13,221 nucleotides of DNA from an uncultured Oscillospiraceae bacterium (GCA_900764755.1 CAAFPE010000128.1:1-13221); one strand, 5' to 3'; shown: positions 1 through 6,995, counted from the first letter of the stretch. The notes: a model not told the origin generated them from the letters alone. Translations and numbers: made by a program.

Positions 1-2
1 GC

Positions 3-77
3 ACAAGTGCCGCCCCGCCGTTTATGTTGTTCAGGACTCTGATGTCCGACGCGTCCGGCTGGCTGCTGTTTTCCTGA
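3..77 (+). CDS. possible 3' end of an upstream gene (partial)
   Basis: This is an open frame entering from the left edge and ending at TGA 75-77. It gives about 24 residues ending in GWLLFS. The frame has GC-rich third positions like the other genes here, and the GC-rich sequence stops soon after the stop codon, where AT-rich non-coding DNA begins. A second frame open from base 2 to a TAA at 80-82 has poorer third-position bias. I recognise no family. It is too short to be sure it is coding. Confidence 0.3.
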   Translation, partial: TSAAPPFMLFRTLMSDASGWLLFS

Positions 78-307
78 TATAACCTCTGACTAAAATGTGG
101 TGTTTGACCGATTGGCCGGAATATAAAGAGATGAAAAGCCGTACGGACAGCGGCCTGGAATGAGGAGTGGGAGTCTGCGTTGGATATTCGCACAAATACC
201 CCTGTTTGTTTTTGTATAAATCTATTAAAACGGATTTTTTTCTCTATACAGCATTTATGAAAAACGGAAATTACCATACAACTTTCGATATTTCTTGCGA
301 AATTCTG

Positions 308-336
308 TTGCAAAAAAATAAGGGCTGTATTATAAC
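308..336 (+). promoter_or_regulatory. sigma-A-type promoter of the tctCBA-sulfatase-gntR operon
   Basis: The -35 element is TTGCAA (308-313), followed by a 17-base A-rich spacer and the -10 element TATAAC (331-336). The expected start of transcription is about 342-345, giving a leader of roughly 55 bases before tctC. It is the only well-spaced pair found in the leader. A TTGACC/TATAAA pair at 104-127 has only a 12-base spacer. Confidence 0.65.
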
Positions 337-337
337 C

Positions 338-354
338 GTAACAGTAGGTGTTAC
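338..354. promoter_or_regulatory. candidate operator: perfect dyad over the transcription start
   Basis: GTAACA (338-343), five bases, then TGTTAC (349-354) make a perfect 6+6 inverted repeat. It starts one base after the -10 element and spans the predicted start site. A protein bound here would block initiation. The obvious candidate is the GntR-family regulator encoded last in the same operon (4943-6049), whose dimeric winged helix-turn-helix would read such a dyad. That assignment is inference. The sequence is not the AraR consensus known from Bacillus. Confidence 0.5.
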
Positions 355-398
355 ATCCACCTTAATGACTGAAAGAGATTTGGAAGGGGAAAATGATT

Positions 399-1418
399 AT
401 GAAGAAGCGTTTACTGAGCTTGTCCCTCGCTTTTGCCATGTCGGTCGGTCTGCTGGCCGGTTGCGGCAGCAGCAACGATGGCGGCAGCGCTGCCAGCGGC
501 TCCGGTGCGGGCTCCACCACCACCCAGAAGCAGGCCAGCTGGAAGGTGACCTGTCCCTGGGCGCCCTCCGGCGTGGCAGCCATGGTGAGTCAGAAGGCAG
601 CCTCAAAGTCTCCGGAGTACTCCGACACCATCACCCTGGTGGCTGAGGCCGTCAAGGGCGACGCCGCCACCGTCAACACCTGGGTCATGGACACCGAGGC
701 CAACGACCACGAGCTGGTGTTCGTGGGCGAGGGCCTGCTTTCCATCACCTCTATCATCGATCCCGCCAAGATGAAGTTTACGGCGGAGGATTTTACTTAT
801 GTGGAGAACCTGTACTCCTCCATCTTTGTGCTCTCTGCGGCTGCCGACCTGAACATCAAGACCATCGCCGACCTGGAGGCCTATGTGGCCAACGGCAATG
901 AGGTCAGCGTGGCCGTCAACGGCGCCACCAGCTCCGAGGCCTTCCTGGCCGCCGCCCTGTTCGGCAAGATGGGCGTGGGTGACAAGCTGAAGCTGACCCC
1001 CTATCAGTCCGCCGCTGAGGCCGCTCAGGCCGTGGCCAAGGGTGAGACCCAGTTCGCCGTCTCCCATCAGTCCCAGATCCTGGAGACCTATCAGCAGGGC
1101 GGTGTGACCATCCCCTGCGCCTTTGATGAGAAGGCTCTGGAGCATGGCCCCTTCTCCGGTGTGGAGGGCGTCGGTGAGAAGGGCTATCCCTACTTCCGCA
1201 ACCGCTGCTTCATCATGGCCCGCGCCGGCACGGACGAGGCCACCGTGGCCCAGCTGAAGGACCTGTACGACCAGATCCTGGCTGACGAGGAAGTGACCAC
1301 CTGGCTGCAGGACACCATGCTGCTGGAGGTGGATACCATGTCCCAGGAGGATGTGGATGCCCATGTGGAGAATGTAAAGAACATCGTCAACGAGTACAAG
1401 GACATCGTTGCCGGCTGA
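399..1418 (+). CDS. tctC: TTT-family (TctC/Bug-type) solute-binding lipoprotein
   Basis: Extracytoplasmic substrate-binding subunit of a tripartite tricarboxylate transporter; it captures a small, usually carboxylated, solute and hands it to TctAB. The 339-residue product begins with a lysine/arginine n-region, a hydrophobic segment and the lipobox L-A-G-C (Cys22), then a Ser/Gly-rich linker to about residue 44. It should therefore be lipid-anchored outside the membrane, as expected in a Gram-positive. The mature part fits the TctC fold: CPWAPSG (52-58) sits where the family has its F-P-P-G-G ligand loop, and NGATSSEAF (174-182) matches the second conserved loop. The Asp usually found soon after the first loop is not evident, so the ligand may be atypical. 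An in-frame ATG at 393 lies only 2 bases from the ribosome site; ATG 399 is spaced correctly. It is first in the operon. The family call is firm; the substrate is unknown. Confidence 0.88.
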   Translation: MKKRLLSLSLAFAMSVGLLAGCGSSNDGGSAASGSGAGSTTTQKQASWKVTCPWAPSGVAAMVSQKAASKSPEYSDTITLVAEAVKGDAATVNTWVMDTEANDHELVFVGEGLLSITSIIDPAKMKFTAEDFTYVENLYSSIFVLSAAADLNIKTIADLEAYVANGNEVSVAVNGATSSEAFLAAALFGKMGVGDKLKLTPYQSAAEAAQAVAKGETQFAVSHQSQILETYQQGGVTIPCAFDEKALEHGPFSGVEGVGEKGYPYFRNRCFIMARAGTDEATVAQLKDLYDQILADEEVTTWLQDTMLLEVDTMSQEDVDAHVENVKNIVNEYKDIVAG

Positions 1419-1438
1419 TCCTGACCAATCGAGATCAT

Positions 1439-1476
1439 TGGGGAATGGGATGGGGGCGTATCCCACCCATTCCCCA
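1439..1476 (+). promoter_or_regulatory. strong intercistronic stem-loop between tctC and tctB
   Basis: Bases 1439-1449 pair with 1466-1476 without mismatch (11 bp, core GGGGAATGGG/CCCATTCCCC). After a one-base bulge at A1450 the stem continues as TGGG/CCCA (1451-1454 with 1462-1465), leaving a 7-base loop. It begins 20 bases after the tctC stop. Only CTTTC follows, not a true T-tract, so it is a poor intrinsic terminator. It fits better as a 3'-end protecting or partial-termination structure that leaves more tctC message than tctBA message. Confidence 0.65.
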
Positions 1477-1489
1477 CTTTCATGTGTGT

Positions 1490-1505
1490 GCCGGCCTTGG
1501 CCGGC
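1490..1505 (+). promoter_or_regulatory. small GC hairpin abutting the tctB ribosome site
   Basis: GCCGGCC (1490-1496), TT, GGCCGGC (1499-1505) form a near-perfect palindrome. It ends two bases before the AGGAGG (1508-1513) that serves tctB. In RNA it would fold as a 6-bp GC stem with a 4-base loop and could influence ribosome access. A role is inferred from position only. Confidence 0.45.
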
Positions 1506-1523
1506 GGAGGAGGTTTGAATTGG

Positions 1524-2039
1524 ATGAAAAATTGGGTCAATCGATTCCATGACCGGTTGGACGCCTGGGGAGAACGGCTGAATAAGATCGAATTTCGGAT
1601 CCCCATTGACCTGACGGTAGGCGTGCTCTTTCTCCTGTTTGCCCTTGGGATCCTGTTCGTCATGCCGGAGCAGGTGGTGATCTCTGAGAAGGACGTGGTC
1701 AATGGGCGTGCCTTCCCGACCCTGCTGATGTTTGTGATGATGCTCTGCTGTGGTATGCTGGTGGCCAAGGAGATCTATAAGCTGGTCACCAAGCAGCCCC
1801 TGAACTGGAAGGTGATCAACCTTCAGACTGAGTTGAAGGCTCTGGCCATCCTGGCGATCCTGGCCATCACCTATCTACTGTGCCGCGCCACAGACCTGTT
1901 CGTGGTGGGCGCTGTATTCTGCTGCCTGGGCTTTTTGGTCTATTTTCGCTGTAAAAAGCCCTCTTACTATGTGATCACAGTCACCCTCGCGGTGGTCATC
2001 TGGGCGTGCTTCCGGTTCGTCCTGAACGTAGAATTTTAA
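1524..2039 (+). CDS. tctB: TTT transporter small membrane subunit (TctB family)
   Basis: Small integral-membrane subunit that pairs with TctA. The 171-residue product has an amphipathic, charged N-terminus (about 1-28) and hydrophobic segments beginning near IDLTVGVLFLLF, FPTLLMFVMMLCC, LKALAILAILAITYLL, FVVGAVFCCLGFLVYF and YYVITVTLAVVIWACF, giving four to five membrane spans as usual for the poorly conserved TctB family. Start chosen: ATG 1524, 10 bases after AGGAGG (1508-1513). An in-frame TTG at 1515 is too close to that site, and the upstream ATG 1482 lies before the hairpin and has no ribosome site. The call rests on size, topology and place between tctC and tctA more than on motifs. 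It is 18 bases from tctA. Confidence 0.82.
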   Translation: MKNWVNRFHDRLDAWGERLNKIEFRIPIDLTVGVLFLLFALGILFVMPEQVVISEKDVVNGRAFPTLLMFVMMLCCGMLVAKEIYKLVTKQPLNWKVINLQTELKALAILAILAITYLLCRATDLFVVGAVFCCLGFLVYFRCKKPSYYVITVTLAVVIWACFRFVLNVEF

Positions 2040-2057
2040 GAAGGAGGCCGAATCATT

Positions 2058-3575
2058 ATGATGCAGTATATTATTCCGGCCACTGGCCTTCTGTTTACAT
2101 TGGAAAATATCCTTTGGATCAATATTGGTGTGTTTGTCGGTTCTGTGTTCGCCGCTATCCCCGGCCTGAGCGTGATCCTGTGCGTGATCCTGTTCCTCCC
2201 TGTCACCTATACCATGACCGCTATTCCAGGCATGATGTTCCTGCTTGGCATCTACTGCGCTGGCGGCTACGGCGGCAGCGTCTCTGCCATCCTGATCAAT
2301 ACACCGGGCACACCCCACGCCGCGGCCACCATGCTGGACGGCCATCCCCTGTCGGAGCAGGGCCGGACCAAGGCGGCGCTGAAGATCGCCCTGTACGCTT
2401 CTACCTTCGGCGGCGTGTTCTCCGCCCTGATGCTGCTGTTCCTGGGGCCCCAGGTAGCGAAGGTCGCCGCCCAGCTGGGCACTGCGGAGTACTTTATGGT
2501 CTGCGTCTTTGGCCTGACCATCATCGCAGGCGTCTCCGGCAAAAGCATCATCCGGGGCCTGATCTCCGCCTGCCTGGGCCTGCTGATCTCCTGTGTGGGC
2601 ACCGACCCCATGACCAGCTACGACCGGTTCACCTTCGGCATCTCCCGCCTGTATCTGGGCCTGGACCTGGCGGTCTGCCTGATCGGTCTGTTCGCCCTGG
2701 TAGAGATCCTGGCCAAGGCGGAAAAGCGGTTGGACAGCCTGAATCTGGACACGACCAAGATCAAGGATGATGGCAAGATCACCAAAGAGGAATATAAACG
2801 TATGATCCGTCCGGTGGTCATGTCCTCTATCATCGGCGTGATGGTGGGTATCATTCCCGGCACCGGCGCCTCGGAGGCGTCCTGGTTCAGCTATAACACT
2901 GCCAAGAACCTGTCCAAGCATCCCGAAGAATTCGGCCACGGCTCCGTGGAAGGGATTGCAGCCGCTGAGTCGGCCAACAACGCTGTTACCGGCGCCACCC
3001 TGATCCCGTTGCTCACCCTGGGCATCCCCGGTGACGGTACGGTTGCCATCATGCTCTCCGCCCTGATGATCAACGGCCTGAACCCCGGCCTGTCCCTGTT
3101 CACCACCGACGGTGACATCATGTACGCCATTATGCTGGGCTTGATCCTGGTCAATCTGTTCATGCTGCTCCAGGGTAAGTTCCTCACCACTCTGTTTGCC
3201 AAGGTGGTCTCCATTCCCCAGGAGATCCTTACTCCTATCATCGTGATTTTCTGCTTTGCCGGCGCCTACTCCGTCAATGAGAACTACTTTGACGTGGGTG
3301 TTGCTTTGATCTTCGGTGTGCTGGCCTGGGTCCTGCGCAAGCTGGAACTGCCTCCTGTTCCCATCCTGCTGGGTCTGGTGCTGGGCAGCATGACTGAGAC
3401 TAACTTCCGCCGCGCCCTGCTCATCTCCAACGGAAACCCCAGCATCTTCTTCCAGAGCATCTACTGCAAAATCTTCCTGGCGCTGATCGTCATTGCCCTG
3501 TTCACCATTGTCCGCGGAAAGCTGAAGGAATCCAAGGCGGCCAAGGCTGCCGCCGTCCAGAAAGAGGAGAACTGA
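2058..3575 (+). CDS. tctA: TTT transporter large membrane subunit (TctA family)
   Basis: The translocating subunit of the tripartite tricarboxylate transporter, driven by an ion gradient rather than ATP in characterised members. The 505-residue length and about a dozen hydrophobic segments match the family. Two internally related signature regions are plain. The first is AAIPGL (32-37), YGGS (71-74) and INTPGTPHAAATMLDGHP (80-97). The second is GIIPGTGAS (264 on), then the ESANN run and LGIPGDGT (321-328). The C-terminus is short and charged. ATG 2058 follows AAGGAGG (2041-2047) by 10 bases; an adjacent ATG at 2061 is possible. The stop is one base before the sulfatase ATG, so the two genes are probably translationally coupled. 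This is the firmest identification in the operon. Confidence 0.95.
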   Translation: MMQYIIPATGLLFTLENILWINIGVFVGSVFAAIPGLSVILCVILFLPVTYTMTAIPGMMFLLGIYCAGGYGGSVSAILINTPGTPHAAATMLDGHPLSEQGRTKAALKIALYASTFGGVFSALMLLFLGPQVAKVAAQLGTAEYFMVCVFGLTIIAGVSGKSIIRGLISACLGLLISCVGTDPMTSYDRFTFGISRLYLGLDLAVCLIGLFALVEILAKAEKRLDSLNLDTTKIKDDGKITKEEYKRMIRPVVMSSIIGVMVGIIPGTGASEASWFSYNTAKNLSKHPEEFGHGSVEGIAAAESANNAVTGATLIPLLTLGIPGDGTVAIMLSALMINGLNPGLSLFTTDGDIMYAIMLGLILVNLFMLLQGKFLTTLFAKVVSIPQEILTPIIVIFCFAGAYSVNENYFDVGVALIFGVLAWVLRKLELPPVPILLGLVLGSMTETNFRRALLISNGNPSIFFQSIYCKIFLALIVIALFTIVRGKLKESKAAKAAAVQKEEN

Positions 3576-3576
3576 C

Positions 3577-4929
3577 ATGCCAAACAATATTATCTTTTAC
3601 TTTACCGACCAGCAGCGCTGGGATACCTGCGGCTGCTTCGGCCAGCCCCTGAATATCACACCCAATCTGGACAAGCTGGCCCAGGAAGGGGTAAAGTTTG
3701 ACAACGCATTCTCTCCACAGCCTGTGTGCGGCCCCTGCCGCGCTCTGTTCCAGACTGGTAAGTATCCCACCGAGACCGGCTGCTTCCGCAACAACATCAT
3801 GCTCCCCTCTGGGGTCAAGACCCTGGCCAACTACATCGAGGAGGCGGGCTATGAGACCGCCTACATCGGCAAGTGGCACCTGGCCAGCGATGGCGAGCTG
3901 GAGAAGAAGCCCACCATCGATCACACCATCACGGCCATCCCCAGGGAGCTGCGGGGGGGCTATACCGGCTATTGGCGCACCGCTGATGTGCTGGAGTTCA
4001 CCTCTCACGGCTATGACGGCTATGTGTTCGACGAGAACAACAACCGGGTGGACTTCAAGGGCTACCGGGCCGACTGCATGACCGACATGGCCCTGGAGTT
4101 TTTTGACACCTACGACAAGAAGAAGCCCTTCTTTATGACCATCTCCCAGATCGAGCCCCACCACCAGAACGACCGCAAGCACTATGAGGGGCCCGAGGGC
4201 TCCAAGGAGCGGTTCAAGAACTTCGTCCTCCCCCACGATCTGGAGGTCCTGAAGGGCAACGCCGCCGAGGAGTACCCCGACTATCTGGGCCAGTGCGCCA
4301 GCCTGGACGAGAACTTGGGCCGCCTGGTGGACCGCCTGAAGGCCGAGGGGCTGTATGACAACACGGTCATCATCTTTGCCTCCGACCACGGCTCCCACTT
4401 CCTGACCCGGAACCGGGACAGCCATCTGAACGGCTACGACGACTACAAGCGCTCCTGCCATGACGGCGCCCTCCATGTGCCCCTGGTCATTGCCGGCGGC
4501 CCCTTCAAGGGCGGCGTAGCGGTGGAGGAGCTGGTCTCCACCGAGAGTCTGCCCAAGACCATCCTGGCCCTGGCGGGCGTGGATGTGGGTGACGCCATGA
4601 TCGGGGAAAACCTCCTTGACGTGGTGGAGAAAAAGGACGATAATAGACCTAACCAGGTGTTTGCCCAGATCTCTGAGAGCCGGGTGGGCCGCTGTGTCCG
4701 CACAGCTGACTACCTTTACTCTGTCTATGCCCCCGGCGTCAACGGCGGAGCTGCCGCTGCGGCCGACGTCTACGCGGACGACTTCCTGTACGATCTTAAG
4801 ACAGACCCTTGGCAGTTGAACAATGTGGTGGCCGACCCGGCCTATGCCGAGGTCAAGCAGGAGATGCGCCGCCGCCTGTTGGATTGGATCGAGAAGGCGG
4901 AGGGCGCTCACCCGGTCATCACAGACTGA
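3577..4929 (+). CDS. cytoplasmic S1-family sulfatase (formylglycine type)
   Basis: Alkaline-phosphatase-superfamily hydrolase expected to cleave a sulfate ester; some relatives act on phosphonate monoesters or phosphodiesters. Of 450 residues, visible landmarks are the N-terminal metal region NIIFYFTDQQR (4-14), the nucleophile motif C-G-P-C-R with the following T-G (Cys51, 51-61), GKWHL (98-102), IEPHHQ (192-197) and SDHG (269-272, metal ligands Asp270/His271). Cys51 should be oxidised to formylglycine by a maturase encoded elsewhere; in anaerobes this is usually a radical-SAM anSME. The C-x-P-C-R form is less usual than C-x-P-S-R. There is no signal peptide or membrane segment, so it should act in the cytoplasm, after uptake. 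Its ribosome site lies in the last codons of tctA. Exact substrate not predictable. Confidence 0.88.
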   Translation: MPNNIIFYFTDQQRWDTCGCFGQPLNITPNLDKLAQEGVKFDNAFSPQPVCGPCRALFQTGKYPTETGCFRNNIMLPSGVKTLANYIEEAGYETAYIGKWHLASDGELEKKPTIDHTITAIPRELRGGYTGYWRTADVLEFTSHGYDGYVFDENNNRVDFKGYRADCMTDMALEFFDTYDKKKPFFMTISQIEPHHQNDRKHYEGPEGSKERFKNFVLPHDLEVLKGNAAEEYPDYLGQCASLDENLGRLVDRLKAEGLYDNTVIIFASDHGSHFLTRNRDSHLNGYDDYKRSCHDGALHVPLVIAGGPFKGGVAVEELVSTESLPKTILALAGVDVGDAMIGENLLDVVEKKDDNRPNQVFAQISESRVGRCVRTADYLYSVYAPGVNGGAAAAADVYADDFLYDLKTDPWQLNNVVADPAYAEVKQEMRRRLLDWIEKAEGAHPVITD

Positions 4930-4942
4930 GGAGAGGGTCTGA

Positions 4943-6049
4943 TTGGCTGGCGCGGATAAAAAATCAGAGCGGGTCTACCGGTGGCTGTTGGCCTATGTGG
5001 ATGAGAACAAGTTCTCCGGAAACCTGAAGCTGCCCTCTGAAAATGCCCTGTGCCGCAGGCTGGAGGTCAGCCGGGACACGGTGCGCTCTGCGCTGGCCCG
5101 CATCGAGCGGGAGGGTCTGATCCGAAGGGTGAAGGGGAGCGGCACCTACATCGAAAAGGAGACCGCCCTCTTTCGGGAGCTGGACGTGGGCTCCACTGAG
5201 CAGAAGATCGGCCTGATCTTGCAGGGCCAGGACGCCAACGCCAACTCCTGCCTGCTGGAGGGGATCAAAAGCGTCCTGCCTGCGGACCGGGTGGACCTGC
5301 GAGTGTTTTTCACGGACAACAAATTTTCCACAGAGCGGCGCTGTTTACAAACGGTAGTCCATCAAAGCTTCAATGGCTTCATCATTGACGGCGTCAAGGC
5401 CAGCCTGCTCAATCCGAACCTGGACTGCTATCAGGAGATCCGGCGCCGAAGGATCCCGGTGATCTTCTACAACAACTACTATAAAAACCTGCGCTATCCA
5501 CGGGTGATCGTCAACGACATGGAGTGCGCTGAGCAGCTGCTTGACCTTCTGATCCAGGCAGGGCACCGCAGGATTGCGGCTATATTCGTCTATGACAACT
5601 ACCAGAGCATCGAGAAGTTCCAGGGGACGGTGGCCACCCTCATCAAGCACGGTGTGGAGTTCCAGGACGACTATATCAAATGGTGTGTGTCCAATGAGGC
5701 CCATGACCCCCGCTTTGCCCGCTCCATCGACCGCTTTCTGCGGAAGCTGCCCAAGTACACTGCGGTGGTCTGCTGCAACTATATGATCTACCGCCTGGTG
5801 CACCAGGTGCTGGAGGAACAGGGCAAGCGGGTGCCGGAGGACTGCTCTCTGGTCTGCTTTGACTACTCCCGGGATGACTGGGAGAAGGAGGGCGTCACCT
5901 GCTCCATCCATCAAGGGTATCTGATGGGGCAGCTGGTGGCCAGCAGACTGATGACGATGATCGAGCGCCGGGACTGCGATGACAAGGACTACACCTATGT
6001 CATGCGGCCCAAGATCTATGTGGGAAACTCCATCCAGCCTTTAGGGTGA
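4943..6049 (+). CDS. AraR-like transcription regulator (GntR winged helix + LacI-type sensor)
   Basis: A ligand-responsive DNA-binding repressor of the GntR superfamily. The N-terminal winged helix-turn-helix (about 8-70) shows LPSEN (30-34), VSRDTVRSAL (42-51) and the wing GSGTYI (65-70). The rest (about 90-366) resembles a LacI/periplasmic-binding-protein sugar sensor, as in AraR of Bacillus; the total of 368 residues is close to AraR. Start is TTG 4943, five bases after GAGGAGAGGG (4928-4937); there is no usable in-frame ATG until deep in the protein. It is last in the operon, 13 bases after the sulfatase, with no separate promoter visible, so it likely regulates itself and the transporter through the dyad at 338-354. 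A LacI-type sensor hints that the inducer is sugar-like (inference). Confidence 0.87.
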   Translation: MAGADKKSERVYRWLLAYVDENKFSGNLKLPSENALCRRLEVSRDTVRSALARIEREGLIRRVKGSGTYIEKETALFRELDVGSTEQKIGLILQGQDANANSCLLEGIKSVLPADRVDLRVFFTDNKFSTERRCLQTVVHQSFNGFIIDGVKASLLNPNLDCYQEIRRRRIPVIFYNNYYKNLRYPRVIVNDMECAEQLLDLLIQAGHRRIAAIFVYDNYQSIEKFQGTVATLIKHGVEFQDDYIKWCVSNEAHDPRFARSIDRFLRKLPKYTAVVCCNYMIYRLVHQVLEEQGKRVPEDCSLVCFDYSRDDWEKEGVTCSIHQGYLMGQLVASRLMTMIERRDCDDKDYTYVMRPKIYVGNSIQPLG

Positions 6050-6054
6050 ATTTA

Positions 6055-6085
6055 TGAGGCCCCCCGGCATAGCCGGGGGGCCTCA
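6055..6085. terminator. GC-rich hairpin between convergent genes
   Basis: Bases 6055-6068 pair perfectly with 6072-6085 (14 bp, TGAGGCCCCCCGGC on the left arm) around a 3-base loop. It starts six bases after the regulator stop and lies between that gene and the convergent XRE gene ending at 6158, so it can act on both strands. No clear T-tract follows on either side, so termination may be weak or Rho-assisted. It also closes the transporter operon. Confidence 0.65.
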
Positions 6086-6157
6086 GTGCTTCAAAAAGCC
6101 TCTCAGAGTTTATGCGCATCGGTATAAAAGATGAGGTATGTTTTCCGTCCTTCTGCC

Positions 6158-6925
6158 TTACCAGTGCAGGGCCAGGAAGATCAGAAGGTCCTGGAGGGCG
6201 CGGGGCACGCCGTCAGCCGCCTGCCGGATGGCAGCTGCCACCGCCGCTGGGTCGGAGCCCAGATCGAAGGTGAGTGCACCCTCCGCCGTCCGCCCAATGG
6301 CCAGAGGGGCGGAAGCTGCGCCTCCAATGGCAATTTTGGAAGCGGCGGCAGCGCCGCCGGCTGCATACACGCCAAAGGTGCAGCCGCCCAGTGAGAAGAG
6401 ACCCGCCGCCACCCCTCCGAAGGCCAGCAGGCCCAGGGCGAGCCCGCCGATGGCGAGAGCGCCCACAGCCCATCCCCCCAGAGAGAACAGCAGGCCCAGG
6501 GACAGCCCGCCCACGCTGACCAGGCCGAAGGAGAAGCCGCCGATGGAGAGGACCCCCACAGCGCAGTTCCCGATGGCCACGATCCCCCGGGCGGTGCAGA
6601 GCCCCCGCTCTCCAAAACGGACGTGGACCAGGGGGAGGCCGAACAGAGTGCGCGGGCTTTTGTACTCATAGTGCCAGCGGGAGTAGTAGTTGTTGATGAT
6701 GGTGGCGGCTGGAGGATGAGCAGGCCGCTCCTCGCCGGTCACCAGATAGTCCAGGCTCACATTGAAGTACCGGGCCAGGGCGGCCAGGTTGTCCATGTCG
6801 GGCCGTGAGGAGCCGGACTCCCACTTCTGGACGGCCTGGCGGGTGACTCCCAGCAGGCTGGCCAGCCCCTCCTGGCTCAGACCGGACTGCTTTCTCAGCT
6901 CATAGAGCCGCTGTTGAAATTCCAT
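6158..6925 (-). CDS. XRE-family HTH protein with glycine-rich decapeptide-repeat C-terminus
   Basis: A 255-residue protein. Residues about 4-62 are a Cro/C1-type helix-turn-helix (LSQEGLASLLGVTRQAVQKW, then the typical helix ending DYLVTG). A linker (64-113) with INNYYSRWHYEYKS and GLPLVH follows, then about ten tandem decapeptides (114-211) and a short C-terminal helix. From memory, similar HTH-plus-repeat proteins occur in other Firmicutes; I know no assigned function. The repeats are hydrophobic and small-residue-rich but not obviously ordinary membrane helices. Start ATG 6925 has AGGAGG at 6935-6940; the frame stays open further upstream without a ribosome site. It is convergent with the regulator operon and transcribed in the same direction as the gtr genes, behind their terminator. 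Confidence 0.82.
   Translation of the reverse strand: MEFQQRLYELRKQSGLSQEGLASLLGVTRQAVQKWESGSSRPDMDNLAALARYFNVSLDYLVTGEERPAHPPAATIINNYYSRWHYEYKSPRTLFGLPLVHVRFGERGLCTARGIVAIGNCAVGVLSIGGFSFGLVSVGGLSLGLLFSLGGWAVGALAIGGLALGLLAFGGVAAGLFSLGGCTFGVYAAGGAAAASKIAIGGAASAPLAIGRTAEGALTFDLGSDPAAVAAAIRQAADGVPRALQDLLIFLALHW
6293..6586 (-). repeat. coding tandem repeat, consensus GLLSIGGLAL (about 10 units)
   Basis: Inside the XRE protein, residues 114-211 parse into ten units, eight of exactly 10 residues and two of 11. Examples are GVLSIGGFSF, GLVSVGGLSL, GALAIGGLAL, GLLAFGGVAA and GLFSLGGCTF. Each unit is itself two pentads of the form G-x-x-[AS]-[hydrophobic]. The five-residue period recalls pentapeptide-repeat solenoids, but the A-(D/N)-L core is absent. 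The repeat is seen at protein level; the DNA copies have diverged. Confidence 0.8.
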
Positions 6926-6995
6926 GGAAAAGACCTCCTGTTTGCATCTGCGCGGGGGCATACCGGAACTGGGCTGCGCTCCTTTCGCAGGGAGA

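Larger units (their letters stand above)
78..398. other. AT-rich intergenic leader upstream of the transporter operon
   Basis: About 320 bases with no convincing gene; the one open frame crossing it (from 167) runs on out of frame through tctC. The stretch is clearly more AT-rich than the genes around it. Its last 90 bases hold the tctC promoter, a dyad at the start site and the ribosome site GGAAGGGGA (382-390). I see no RNA gene or riboswitch in the rest. Confidence 0.6.

Noticed and set aside
104..127. TTGACC ... TATAAA promoter-like pair
   Set aside because: The spacer is only 12 bases, too short for a sigma-A promoter; the pair at 308-336 has the correct 17.
256..275. Possible CcpA cre-like site (TGAAAAACGGAAAT)
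   Set aside because: The central CG is displaced by one base from the cre consensus and the right half does not match.
167..646. 159-residue + strand open frame over the tctC leader and start
   Set aside because: It runs out of frame through tctC, has no ribosome site, and its second half is Arg/Gln/His-rich shadow sequence of the tctC signal region.
1482..1523. Upstream ATG 1482 as the tctB start
   Set aside because: It would put the GC hairpin and the AGGAGG inside the coding region and has no ribosome site of its own; ATG 1524 is properly placed.
1875..3587. Long (570-residue) minus-strand open frame opposite tctA
   Set aside because: Antisense shadow of a GC-rich gene: low-complexity Gln/Asp/Gly/His composition, no ribosome site, and tctA opposite it has full family signatures.
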